From positions 310,001 to 374,000 of the forward strand of contig NZ_JACAWV010000023.1 of NCBI RefSeq assembly GCF_013390595.1: a DNA stretch of 64,000 nucleotides. Reading direction: 5' to 3'. Shown in pieces: positions 1 to 8,492 of this stretch; position 1 is the first letter of the stretch; each line of letters starts with the position of its first letter. Below the pieces are notes generated by a model. The model saw only the letters and a list, made by a program, of their open reading frames with translations. It did not search any database and was not told the DNA's origin. Source of the DNA: Rhizobium sp. RM (GTDB taxonomy: Bacteria > Pseudomonadota > Alphaproteobacteria > Rhizobiales > Rhizobiaceae). Both the position numbers and the translations under genes were made by a program.

Positions 1-94
1 CCTCACCCGTGAGGAGGTTGCGAACCATAAAACGTGTTACGAATGGCTGTTCATCACAGATCGCATTCAATTGAGCGGCCACGGTCATCGTCAT
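1..94 (-). CDS. N-terminal fragment of a putative serine hydrolase (beta-lactamase-like)
   Basis: The gene starts with ATG at 94 and runs off the left edge, so only 31 codons are visible (MTMTVAAQLNAIC, then a segment with QPFVTRFMVRNLLTGE). The start lies 7 bases beyond the TGA of the upstream ABC ATPase gene, with an AGGGA ribosome site in the gap, so it is probably the next gene of the same operon. The fragment resembles the beginning of class A beta-lactamase-like serine hydrolases that often accompany oligopeptide-type importers, but no catalytic residue is in view. The coding call is fairly safe; the family is a guess from a short stretch. Confidence 0.45.
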   Translation of the reverse strand, partial: MTMTVAAQLNAICDEQPFVTRFMVRNLLTGE

Positions 95-101
95 TTCCCT
101 G

Positions 102-1736
102 TCAAGCTTCATCTTCAAGACGCCATTTGAGTGTCACGCCGCCCTTTTCGTTCTGATCAAGGGCGGGAATGGCCGAGAGGAGCCGGCGCGTATAGGCCTC
201 CTTCGGGCTGTCGAAAATCGTATCGCGATCCCCTTCCTCGATGATGCGACCGTCCTGCATAACGACGACCCGATCAGCGACCTGTTCGACGACACCAAGG
301 TCGTGGCTAATGAACAGGCAGGAAAATCCGTAGCGTTTCTGGAGATCGGAGAAGAGGTCGAGCACCTGGGCGCGAACGGTCACATCAAGGGCAGAGACCG
401 GTTCATCGGCGATCAGGAAGCGGGGGCGGCGTGCCACTGCGCGGGCAATCGCCACACGTTGACGCTGACCGCCGGAAAGTTCATGCGGATAACGGTTGGC
501 ATAGTCGGCCCCTAGCCCCACTTCCTCCAGCGTTTCCAGCGCCCTTTTGCGTTTTGCTGCGCTGTCGAGTCCTGGAACCTGGCGTAAAGCCTGCTCCACG
601 AGCGCCAGAATGGTCATACGTGGATCGAGCGACGAGTAAGGATCCTGGAAGACCATCTGGCAATTGAGCCGGTAGTCCGACCAGTTTTCATTGCGCGCCT
701 TGCCCTGGAACCGGATCTGGCCTTCGCTTTCACTGACCAGACCGGCAATGGTACGCCCGAGCGTTGTCTTGCCTGAACCAGAGCCGCCAACGAGGGCAAC
801 GACCTCACCTGCATGAATATCGATGCTGACACCATGCAGAGCACGCTTAGCCTTTGCCTTCTTCAACAGCGATTTCCGGCCAGCATAATCAACGACAATA
901 TCTCGAGCGGACACCATCGGCGTCTGCGACCTGTCGACAGAGCGCAATTCGCCTCGGAAGGGTAGCGAAGATAGAAGCTTTTTCGTGTACGGGTGCTGTG
1001 GCGCTTCCAGGAGGTCCTCGGTTCGCCCTTCCTCGACGATAGCGCCCTTTTCCATGACGACGATGCGACTGGTGTAGCGTGCGACCATTGGCAGATCGTG
1101 GCTGATGAGCAAAACGGCCGTACCTTCCGCTCGCGTCAGTTCGACCATCAGTTCCATGACGTCTCGCTGGATCACAGCGTCGAGTGCCGTCGTCGGCTCA
1201 TCGGCAATAAGAAGCGCCGGCTTCAGCAGCATGACGGATGCCAACATGATGCGCTGGCGCATGCCGCCAGAAAACTCGTGCGGATAGGACGTCAGCGCGG
1301 CTTCCGGATCGCGAATGCCAACCCGTCGCAGCATATCGAGGATAAGGACCTTGCGCTCCTCCGCCGATGCCTTGGTGTGCAGAATGAGGCCTTCCTCAAG
1401 CTGCTTGCCAATCAGCATCGACGGATTGAGCGAGGTCATCGGCTCCTGGAAGACAACGCCAATCTCGGCGCCACGCAACCTGCGGAGGTCACCATCTGAC
1501 AGGGACATGATGTCCTTGCCCTTGTAGGAAATCGATCCACCGGTCGTCCGGACAGCTGGCGGTAAAAGCGAAATCAACGCTCTTGTGGCCAGCGTCTTGC
1601 CTGAGCCGCTTTCGCCGACGATGCCGAAGATTTCTCCAGGGGCGATATCGAAGGAGATACCCTTGACGACCTGGTGACCCGTTCTTGCCACTTCGAGCGA
1701 AAGATCGCGAACGGTGAGAAGAGTGTTCGTGTTCAT
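102..1736 (-). CDS. Fused dipeptide/opine-type ABC transporter ATP-binding protein
   Basis: This 544-aa protein has two complete ABC ATPase domains in one chain, like a DppD-DppF or GsiA fusion, and should power the two permeases encoded immediately upstream. The first domain has Walker A GESGSGKT at residues 41-48, signature FSGGMRQR near 155 and Walker B LLIADEP near 175. The second has GGSGSGKT at 317-324, then LSGGQRQR and FLIADEP. An oligopeptide/dipeptide transporter C-terminal type linker (HPYTKKLL) follows each domain. The ATG overlaps the permease stop by four bases. The substrate is probably a peptide, opine or related amide, but the sequence does not fix it. No binding protein gene lies next to this set in the window. 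Confidence 0.93.
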   Translation of the reverse strand: MNTNTLLTVRDLSLEVARTGHQVVKGISFDIAPGEIFGIVGESGSGKTLATRALISLLPPAVRTTGGSISYKGKDIMSLSDGDLRRLRGAEIGVVFQEPMTSLNPSMLIGKQLEEGLILHTKASAEERKVLILDMLRRVGIRDPEAALTSYPHEFSGGMRQRIMLASVMLLKPALLIADEPTTALDAVIQRDVMELMVELTRAEGTAVLLISHDLPMVARYTSRIVVMEKGAIVEEGRTEDLLEAPQHPYTKKLLSSLPFRGELRSVDRSQTPMVSARDIVVDYAGRKSLLKKAKAKRALHGVSIDIHAGEVVALVGGSGSGKTTLGRTIAGLVSESEGQIRFQGKARNENWSDYRLNCQMVFQDPYSSLDPRMTILALVEQALRQVPGLDSAAKRKRALETLEEVGLGADYANRYPHELSGGQRQRVAIARAVARRPRFLIADEPVSALDVTVRAQVLDLFSDLQKRYGFSCLFISHDLGVVEQVADRVVVMQDGRIIEEGDRDTIFDSPKEAYTRRLLSAIPALDQNEKGGVTLKWRLEDEA

Positions 1737-2551
1737 TTCAGACCTCTCATGCGCGGGTCAAGTTTGTCGCGAAGGGCATCGCCGAGGAGATTGATGCCAA
1801 GCAGCGTGAGGGCGATGCACAGGCCGGGGAAGAGGCCCAACCAGACGGCCTGCTGGATGAACGGACGACCGGCAGCCAGCATATTGCCCCACGTCGGCGC
1901 CGGAGGCGGAACCCCAAGGCCAAGGAAGGACAGCGCACTCTCTGAGAGGATTGCCCAGCCGAACATCGAGGTCGCGAGTACGGTGATCGGTGCCACGCAG
2001 TTCGGCAGGATATGGCGAAACATCGTGTAGAGTTCGCTGTTGCCCATCACCAGCGACGCCTCGATGAACTCACGTTCCCGTAACGATAAAACGGCGCCAC
2101 GGACCACGCGGGCCATGGATGGCGTGTAGGCGATGCCGAGCGCAAAGATGATGCCGTATTGGTTGGCACCAAAAACTGCGAGCAATCCGAGCGCGAGCAG
2201 GATGCCTGGAAAGGCCAGGAGTGCATTGTTGGCGGCCATGATCACACCATCGACCCAACCGCGGGCATAACCGCTGACAAGACCTATAAGCGTGCCGAAG
2301 ATGGTGGCAAATGCGACAGTCAGGAAACCGATCCAGACGCTGGCGCGCGCGCCAACCATGAGGCGGCTGAGGACATCACGGCCGAATTCGTCTGTGCCGA
2401 GCAGATGGGCACCCCCGGGGCCCGCAAGCCGTGCGGTGAAGCTGAGCTTCATCGGATCGTAAGGGGTCCAGAAGAGGCCGATCACGGCGGTGAGAAGAAG
2501 TAGGGCGATCAGGAAGCCACCGATGAGCCCGTTGAAGGTAAACTTTTTCAT
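1733..2551 (-). CDS. Dpp/Opp-type ABC transporter permease (DppC-like)
   Basis: A 272-aa inner-membrane permease of the binding-protein-dependent family. It has an N-terminal membrane segment, the LLGTDEFGRDVLSR motif typical of DppC/OppC proteins, and the EAA-type cytoplasmic loop near REREFIEASLVMG. It overlaps the DppB-like gene upstream and the fused ATPase gene downstream by four bases each, so the three genes form one translationally coupled unit. Length is normal for the family. The substrate is unknown. Confidence 0.92.
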   Translation of the reverse strand: MKKFTFNGLIGGFLIALLLLTAVIGLFWTPYDPMKLSFTARLAGPGGAHLLGTDEFGRDVLSRLMVGARASVWIGFLTVAFATIFGTLIGLVSGYARGWVDGVIMAANNALLAFPGILLALGLLAVFGANQYGIIFALGIAYTPSMARVVRGAVLSLREREFIEASLVMGNSELYTMFRHILPNCVAPITVLATSMFGWAILSESALSFLGLGVPPPAPTWGNMLAAGRPFIQQAVWLGLFPGLCIALTLLGINLLGDALRDKLDPRMRGLK

Positions 2552-3492
2552 TCGGCAACAACACGCGGATCAAAGAGGGGATAAAGGAGGTCGACAACAA
2601 GGTTGACCAGCACATAGGACAGCGACACGAAAAGCAGGCATCCCTGGATGACGGGATAGTCGCGAGCAAAGATGCTATCGACCATCAATCTGCCGAGACC
2701 GGGAATGGTAAAGACTGTCTCGATGACGGCGATACCTCCGAGCAGGTTGCCAAGGATGAGACCGATCATCGTCCACGTCGGACCGAACGCGTTCTTGAAG
2801 GCGTGACGCCAAAGTACGGCGCTTTCGGAGAGGCCCTTGGCACGTGCGTGGGTGATGTAGTCGAGCCGCAAGACTTCAAGCGTCGATGCGCGTGCCATTC
2901 GGATCAAAACACCCATTTCATGAATGACAAGCGTCATTACCGGCAGAACCAGATAGAGCATGCCACCGACAATGTTGTCGCCGATGGAGACATATCCCAG
3001 CACGGGCAGCCAGCCGAGCTTGAGCCCGAACAGCAGCATCAGAAGAAGCCCAAGCCAGAATGTCGGGATGGACAGGAGAACTGTCGCCGTTCCGACAAGT
3101 GCGAGGTCGGTAAGGCTATTTTGCCGCCATGCAGCGATAACACCCGCAGGAACCGCGAGCAGACTTGCTAGGAAGACGGCAACAACGACGATTTCCGCGC
3201 TGACCATAAACCGGGAAACGACAAGCGGCAGAACCGCCTCGTCATTCACGATCGAACGACCGAAATCGCCTTGCAGTACATTTCCAGCCCAGATGACGAA
3301 CTGCTGCGGCATGGACCTGTCGAGCCCCAGTTCGGTGCGCATCTGCGCGATCTGTTCCGGTTGCGCCATATCGCCCAGCATGAGGGCGGCGGGATCGCCA
3401 GGAATAAAGCGGATAAGCGCAAAGACCGTGATCGAAACGAGTACGATCGTCGGCAACGCCATCAGAAGGCGGCTGAGTATGAATCTAATCAT
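2548..3492 (-). CDS. Dpp/Opp-type ABC transporter permease (DppB-like)
   Basis: A 314-aa permease beginning MIRFILSRLLMALPTI, with the FIPGDPAALMLG and GLDRSMPQQFVIW features of DppB/OppB proteins and an EAA loop near residue 225. The start at 3492 is preferred over a longer frame from 3552 because a GGGGAACC ribosome site precedes it and the first membrane helix then begins at once, as in homologues. It is the first gene of the permease-permease-ATPase set that ends in a putative serine hydrolase. A LysR-type gene lies just upstream on the same strand. Confidence 0.92.
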   Translation of the reverse strand: MIRFILSRLLMALPTIVLVSITVFALIRFIPGDPAALMLGDMAQPEQIAQMRTELGLDRSMPQQFVIWAGNVLQGDFGRSIVNDEAVLPLVVSRFMVSAEIVVVAVFLASLLAVPAGVIAAWRQNSLTDLALVGTATVLLSIPTFWLGLLLMLLFGLKLGWLPVLGYVSIGDNIVGGMLYLVLPVMTLVIHEMGVLIRMARASTLEVLRLDYITHARAKGLSESAVLWRHAFKNAFGPTWTMIGLILGNLLGGIAVIETVFTIPGLGRLMVDSIFARDYPVIQGCLLFVSLSYVLVNLVVDLLYPLFDPRVVAE

Positions 3493-3576
3493 TGGTTCCC
3501 CACGATTCGAAGCGGAGACAAAATCTGTCGCCTCTATCGGTTTCATTGTCAAAAACTATGACGGATTGAGATACGC

Positions 3577-3594
3577 TTCGCAATATTATGCGAA
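3577..3594. promoter_or_regulatory. Dyad-symmetric site upstream of the left ABC permease operon
   Basis: TTCGCA and TGCGAA are perfect inverted arms separated by six A/T bases. Outer arms TGACGG (3559-3564) and CCGTCA (3596-3601) flank them. The site sits 85 bases before the DppB-like start and just after the LysR gene, so it is a candidate LysR binding site. That link is inferred from position and symmetry only. Confidence 0.35.
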
Positions 3595-3673
3595 ACCGTC
3601 ATACCCCTATGCGGATTAGACAGGGTAACAGGGCGCCAATAATGACTGAAGAACCGGCGGTAGACTTCTGTTT

Positions 3674-4579
3674 TCAATCGTCTTTTTGCGAGAGCTGAAT
3701 TTGCCGTTTTAATGCGTCACTCAGCGCCTGCGCGGCGATCGACAACGGTGCACCGGCCGCACGCGCCAGGCCAAACTCCTGCGTGGCCTGCGGTAGGAAT
3801 GGTCGCGCGACGACAGGCAGATGCTTGTAGAGGTTTGCATAGAAGCTGCTAATGATCGTAACACCAAGCCCATGGGCTACGTAGGCGCATGCCGAACTGT
3901 TCGTATGTGTTTCGATCTTTACCAGCGCTTTGACACCGGCTTTCTTGAAGACCTGATCTAGCGCCATTCTGTTCGGTCTCTGACGACCAATCAGGATGAG
4001 TGGGACATTGCGGAGATCTTTTGCGGTAATCGCCTCGAACTCTGCAAGAGGGTGATCACGCCTGACGACGCACACGCTTTTGCCCGTCGCAACCTGTTCC
4101 ACGTCTATCCCCGGTGCAGTCTCCCCTTCCATTCGCAAAAAACCAATGTCGATGACGCGTTCGTCGACAAGTTTTTGAATTGCGGTGGTCGTCTCAAAAA
4201 ACGTCTCGATCTTGATACCGGGAAAATCCCTGGCGTAGTCGATCAGCATGGCGGGGGCAAAATTCTCCCACATGCTGCTTGGCAACCCGATGCGCACGGT
4301 TTCCGGGCCTGCTGCTCCATTGCGCAGGTCTTCTGCGTGGCCCGACATCCGGTCTATGGCAAGCAGAACATTTTCTGCGTCATTTGCAAGAATTGCCGCT
4401 TCCGGGGTCGGGATCAACCGGCCTTTGTCACGGGCAAAAAGGGTGAGCGCGAGGTCTTCTTCAAGCTGCGCAAGTAGGCGGCTCACACCCGATTGGCTAA
4501 GCCCCATCGCCTTGGCCGTGGCGATGGTCGACCCGGTTGAGAGAAGGGTTCGCAAGACTTCGAGTTGCTTGAAATTCAT
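3674..4579 (-). CDS. LysR-family transcriptional regulator
   Basis: A 301-aa regulator with an N-terminal winged helix-turn-helix (MNFKQLEVLRTLLSTGS, SQSGVSRLLAQLEEDL, LFARDKGRLIPTPE) and a periplasmic-binding-like effector domain from about residue 90. The start at 4579 is chosen over a frame open from 4705 because LysR proteins begin at this point and a GGGGAT site precedes it. It lies between the asparaginase-like gene and the left ABC permease operon, all on the minus strand, and probably controls one or both. The effector may be a product of the imported amide or peptide. Confidence 0.9.
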   Translation of the reverse strand: MNFKQLEVLRTLLSTGSTIATAKAMGLSQSGVSRLLAQLEEDLALTLFARDKGRLIPTPEAAILANDAENVLLAIDRMSGHAEDLRNGAAGPETVRIGLPSSMWENFAPAMLIDYARDFPGIKIETFFETTTAIQKLVDERVIDIGFLRMEGETAPGIDVEQVATGKSVCVVRRDHPLAEFEAITAKDLRNVPLILIGRQRPNRMALDQVFKKAGVKALVKIETHTNSSACAYVAHGLGVTIISSFYANLYKHLPVVARPFLPQATQEFGLARAAGAPLSIAAQALSDALKRQIQLSQKDD

Positions 4580-4751
4580 GATCCCCGCCCCTTTTGCATG
4601 CGAACCGCGCGGCTTCAGCCCTACGGTTATGGCACGTCTGTTCAGCGGCAGACACAATACCGCTGAAAAAACGCTATAGGATACGCCCGTTCCAGTCTCA
4701 AGCACCCTCGCCGCGGAGCATACGCACCAAAACCCAATGCGGCTTTGGTTT

Positions 4752-5696
4752 TCAGAGCGTTATCTCGAAAACCTTGTCGTGCGTCGCAACGAAGGCTTTG
4801 CCATCCGGCGCGACCCAGCCACGGAACATGCCGGCCGTATTGTAGGGGGCAGCGACCAGGCCGTCCTTGTCGATCGCAACAAGGCCAGCGCCGATCTTGT
4901 GCGGTGCAAGGTCTCCATGCACCAATCCGCCAGCCGCAGTTTCGAGATCCTGGCCGAGATAGGCGACACGGGACGCGATTTCGTGACCGACGACATAGCG
5001 GATAAAAAATTCGCCCTTTCCGGTACCCGAAACAGCGCAAACACCGTCGCGTGCATAGGTTCCGGCACCGATCACCGGACTGTCGCCGACACGGCCATCA
5101 GGCTTATTCGTGTAACCGCCAGTCGATGTCGCAGCCGCAAGATGTCCTGCCGCATCAAGTGCAACAGCACCCACCGTCCCATGTTTTTCGTTTTCAGTTG
5201 CCTCGGTCCCGGCCACTGCGTGAGCTTTCATAGCCTCGAGAGCCTCGAGACGTTTTTTTGTCGTAAAATAGCTTTGCGGCTCGACCGGGAGACCTTTTTC
5301 TTCGGCAAAACGATCTGCCGCAGCGCCTGTCAGATAAACGGCTCTTTCGTCCTCCATAAGGACACGGGCTGCCATGACCGGATTGCGGATGGAACGGGCT
5401 GCGCTTATGGCACCTGCGGCAAGCGTTGCACCGTCCATGATCGAGGCATCCAACTCGTGAATACCCTTCTCATTCAGCGCCGCACCGTGGCCTGCGTTGA
5501 AATGGGGACTGTCTTCCATCACTATAACAGCAGCCTCGACCGCCGCCAGAGCCGTTCCGCCATTTTTAAGGACCGCGTAACCCGCCCTCAGTGCCACGGC
5601 AAGATCGTCGCGTGCCTCGGACCACTCCTGTGCCGTCATACTGTCTTCCGGCATCACGCCGCAGCCACCGTGGATCGCCAATGCGATTTTCGTCAT
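4752..5696 (-). CDS. iaaA: Isoaspartyl peptidase / L-asparaginase family Ntn hydrolase
   Basis: A 314-aa plant-type asparaginase/isoaspartyl dipeptidase. These enzymes cleave themselves to expose an N-terminal threonine and then hydrolyse beta-aspartyl dipeptides or asparagine. The autocleavage site is visible as HG-TVGAVALD with Thr174 as predicted nucleophile. NAGHGAALNE (67-76) and TSTGGYTNK (from about 190) are family motifs, and GTGKGE near the C-terminal part is typical of the small subunit. It lies 33 bases after the second HyuA-like gene, so it is likely the last step of the same operon, opening an isopeptide or amide after ring hydrolysis. That role is inferred. Confidence 0.85.
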   Translation of the reverse strand: MTKIALAIHGGCGVMPEDSMTAQEWSEARDDLAVALRAGYAVLKNGGTALAAVEAAVIVMEDSPHFNAGHGAALNEKGIHELDASIMDGATLAAGAISAARSIRNPVMAARVLMEDERAVYLTGAAADRFAEEKGLPVEPQSYFTTKKRLEALEAMKAHAVAGTEATENEKHGTVGAVALDAAGHLAAATSTGGYTNKPDGRVGDSPVIGAGTYARDGVCAVSGTGKGEFFIRYVVGHEIASRVAYLGQDLETAAGGLVHGDLAPHKIGAGLVAIDKDGLVAAPYNTAGMFRGWVAPDGKAFVATHDKVFEITL

Positions 5697-5729
5697 TGTT
5701 TCACTCCGTTACGGTCAGACCGTCATCCA

Positions 5730-7268
5730 TCATGCGAAAGCGATATCGCCGATGACACGTACGCGCACGCGCCGCGCTCCGCCAGGCAAATAGGCAATCG
5801 GGATATCCTCTACCTCAAGTGTCTTGAGGCTGGAACGGTCAGCACCTGACGAAACTGCCGCATCCTGTGCCTCGGTTTCCGCCTTTGCCAGGGCCTCATC
5901 CCGGCTCATGCCCGAGAAGACCTGATCGACTTCTCCGGAAACCTGCGCCATGGCAGCACCAAGCGCGTTGGCGACGCCCGCGTTTTCGACACGCAACACT
6001 TCAGAGGCGCCTGGAACATCTTCCGGGATAAGAAACGCACCGCCGCCAACAGCAACGAGCGGGACATCCTCGGCAGAGGTCTTCATCTGGTCGAAACTGT
6101 CGGCGACCATGTCGCGGATACGCGAGAGCGTCGACTGAACGAAAACAGGATCGAGGTCCTTGACCCGGTCCCTATCGCCCATCTCGATCAGACCGGCAGC
6201 AACGGCAATGTCTGAAGTCGTCAGCGTGTTACCACCGAAGACGCGCGCTTCGGTCAGAATTCGATAACCGACCGAGCGGGGGCCGATCTTGCCCGTTTCG
6301 GGGTCTACGATCGTGCCGCCGCCAAGCGCGATCGGCAAAAGGTCCGGCATCCGAAACAGGGTTCTGACACCGCCGATATGCACGATGTTGTTTGCCTCTC
6401 TCGGGAAACCACCGACAAGGCAGCCGATATCGGATGTTGTTCCACCGACGTCCACCACCATGGCATCCGCGAGACCTGTCAGAAAGGCTGCGCCACGCAT
6501 CGAGTTCGTCGGGCCGGATGCGAAGCTGTGAACAGGGTTTGCAGCAGCAATATCGGCGAGTGCAACAGTGCCGTCATTCTGTGTGAGGTAAAATGGCGCT
6601 GTAACGCCTGCTTCGGACAGGGCATCGGAAAATGCCTGAACGGTCGTCTTGCCGAGCGTCTGCAGGGCCGCGTTGAGAAGCGCCACGTTCTCGCGTTCGA
6701 GTAGGCCGATACGGCCCAAGGTGTGAGAAAGGGTGATGCGTGCATCCGGGATGACAGACCGGACGATTTCTGCGGCGCGGATCTCGCATTCCGTCGTCAA
6801 TGGCGAGAAGGTCGCGGAAATCGCGATCGAGGTAATGCCGGCATCGCGGATCTTCATCGCCGCATCTCGGATTTCGCCAGGGATCATCGGCACCAGCGGG
6901 CTACCGTCATATTCATGACCGCCATGCACCATGAAGATCATCGGATCGACGGCGTCGTAGAGATCTTTCGGCCAGTCACACATCGGCGGCAGCGACGCCC
7001 CCGTTGGCAGTGCGATGCGAATAGCCGCAACGCGTTCAAGGCGGGCACGTTCGACGACCGCATTGGTGAAGTGTGTGGTGCCGATCATCACGGCATCGAT
7101 TGGACGGTCAGCCGGGCCAACATAACCCGCAACGTGACCAAGCGCTGCCTTCACACCCGAGAGAACATCCTGCGTCGTCGGAACCTTGATCGACGCGACG
7201 ATCTTTTCTCCATCAATCAGGACGGCATCCGTATTGGTGCCGCCAACGTCAATACCGATGCGTTTCAT
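5730..7268 (-). CDS. Hydantoinase/oxoprolinase (HyuA-like) family protein, copy 2
   Basis: A 512-aa member of the ATP-dependent hydantoinase A/oxoprolinase family. It opens with the phosphate-binding motif IGIDVGGTNTDAV (from residue 4) and has a second nucleotide-binding element AMVVDVGGTTSDIG, both typical of the actin-like ATPase fold. Classical HyuA subunits are about 690 aa; this one lacks the last part. It is a paralogue of the protein encoded at 11254-12831, sharing the C-terminal pattern ED-P-AYLPG. It is coupled to a DUF917 gene by an ATGA overlap, suggesting they act as one enzyme. The likely reaction is ATP-driven opening of a cyclic amide such as a hydantoin, thiohydantoin or lactam. 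The exact substrate is unknown. Confidence 0.88.
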   Translation of the reverse strand: MKRIGIDVGGTNTDAVLIDGEKIVASIKVPTTQDVLSGVKAALGHVAGYVGPADRPIDAVMIGTTHFTNAVVERARLERVAAIRIALPTGASLPPMCDWPKDLYDAVDPMIFMVHGGHEYDGSPLVPMIPGEIRDAAMKIRDAGITSIAISATFSPLTTECEIRAAEIVRSVIPDARITLSHTLGRIGLLERENVALLNAALQTLGKTTVQAFSDALSEAGVTAPFYLTQNDGTVALADIAAANPVHSFASGPTNSMRGAAFLTGLADAMVVDVGGTTSDIGCLVGGFPREANNIVHIGGVRTLFRMPDLLPIALGGGTIVDPETGKIGPRSVGYRILTEARVFGGNTLTTSDIAVAAGLIEMGDRDRVKDLDPVFVQSTLSRIRDMVADSFDQMKTSAEDVPLVAVGGGAFLIPEDVPGASEVLRVENAGVANALGAAMAQVSGEVDQVFSGMSRDEALAKAETEAQDAAVSSGADRSSLKTLEVEDIPIAYLPGGARRVRVRVIGDIAFA

Positions 7269-8341
7269 GGGAATACCGATCTGAAATCAATGTCATAACC
7301 GAAGGCGCGCGGACCGACGGCGGCGATGCCCGCAGGCGTCGTCAAAAGCTCAGGTGCCGGCAGAGCGACAACCGTCACACGCTGACCGTAACGAACGGAT
7401 TCCGTTCCGATGGCACTGCCAGAGATAGTATCGAGCAGGCACAACAAATCCGGTGTCATGCCAACCGGTTCGCCATCGCGAAATGCCACAGCCCATTCAT
7501 TCTGAAACGCAAGTTCCATGCGTGAGCCCTTGTCGGCATCGATACCTTCAATGATCGTCTTGCCGCGCAGGAAGCCGCCGGTCGTTTCGCGGGCAACGTC
7601 GATCACCTTGCCACGGAACAATTGCTTGCCACCTTCGTGGTCGAGAACCGCTTTTACCGGATCGTCATGACGGGCACGAGCCTCCATCACAGCCCTGCCT
7701 AGCGCCGTTGCCTTGGTGACGGTGTAGTGGATGCCCCACTCTTTTACTTCTTTTCCGGTGCGCGGCGCCTTGCAGGTTGCCGCCGTCGATCCAACCTCGG
7801 TGCAGACCTTGCGCGATATCCGCTCCATCCATTTCCAGGAAGCAGCACGGGTTACGATGACCTCGTTATCACGTACGTCAACGAGCGATAGCGGGAACAT
7901 AGGCAAGTTTCCGATGGCAAAAGACGTCATCTGCGCTTCTGGATAGGCACGACCCATTGCATCGGCATTCACCACAGGCCGATCAAGCATGGCGGCAGCG
8001 AGGAAAGATGAGAGCGCGTTCGATCCACCGATTTCGACGCTCATGATCGCCCGGAACGGCCGTCCCAGATAATCCTCCATGACCTCGACAGCGCGAGCGA
8101 GGTGGGTAGGATCACCCAAACGCTCCTGGCCGACGAGTGGCGCACCCATCTTGGAGACGACCGCAACCATATCATCGTCCTCAAGCGCCATGGGGTCCAT
8201 GACCTGAACCCGGCGTCCTTCGGCATAGAGGCGACGGAGATTGAGCGTCGAGATGTACGGGTTGCCGCCACCTCCCGTACCCAATATCCACGCACCAGTG
8301 GCTAGAGGTTCGATATCGTCTTCGGAAAATTCCTGGAACAT
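7265..8341 (-). CDS. DUF917 (S-methyl-thiohydantoin desulfurase-type) family protein, copy 2
   Basis: A 358-aa protein of the DUF917 family with the hallmark glycine-rich motif ILGTGGGGNPY at residues 19-29, followed by the conserved VEIGGSNALSS and ADAMGRAYPE segments. From memory, Pfam renamed this domain after an S-methyl-thiohydantoin desulfurase; members usually sit beside HyuA-like genes. Its TGA overlaps the ATG of the HyuA-like gene downstream. A paralogue is at 10128-11261. An AGGGTGA ribosome site precedes the ATG, and a strong hairpin lies between it and the binding-protein gene. Confidence 0.87.
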   Translation of the reverse strand: MFQEFSEDDIEPLATGAWILGTGGGGNPYISTLNLRRLYAEGRRVQVMDPMALEDDDMVAVVSKMGAPLVGQERLGDPTHLARAVEVMEDYLGRPFRAIMSVEIGGSNALSSFLAAAMLDRPVVNADAMGRAYPEAQMTSFAIGNLPMFPLSLVDVRDNEVIVTRAASWKWMERISRKVCTEVGSTAATCKAPRTGKEVKEWGIHYTVTKATALGRAVMEARARHDDPVKAVLDHEGGKQLFRGKVIDVARETTGGFLRGKTIIEGIDADKGSRMELAFQNEWAVAFRDGEPVGMTPDLLCLLDTISGSAIGTESVRYGQRVTVVALPAPELLTTPAGIAAVGPRAFGYDIDFRSVFP

Positions 8342-8354
8342 GCGTCACCCTGAA

Positions 8355-8387
8355 GCGTCGCGCATCCAAGGGATGCGACAGCGACGC
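8355..8387. other. Intercistronic hairpin after the binding-protein gene
   Basis: Nested arms GCGTCGC/GCGACGC and GCATCC/GGATGC form a long stem between the binding-protein stop (8493) and the DUF917 start (8341). There is no U-run after it in the minus-strand direction, so it is more likely an RNA-stabilising or partial attenuating element than a full terminator. Such elements commonly raise binding-protein mRNA above that of downstream genes. Confidence 0.5.
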
Positions 8388-8492
8388 CCTATCCTTTTTC
8401 AGATTGCGCACCGCATTCAGGCGCGTGCGCAGGAACGTTTGGGGGTTGGTCCCGCCCGATCGGCGAGACCAAGTGTCGTCAAAGGAAAGCGA

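Noticed and set aside
4737-5849. A 370-codon open frame on the plus strand
   Set aside because: It is antisense to the asparaginase-family gene, which has an intact catalytic site and signature motifs.
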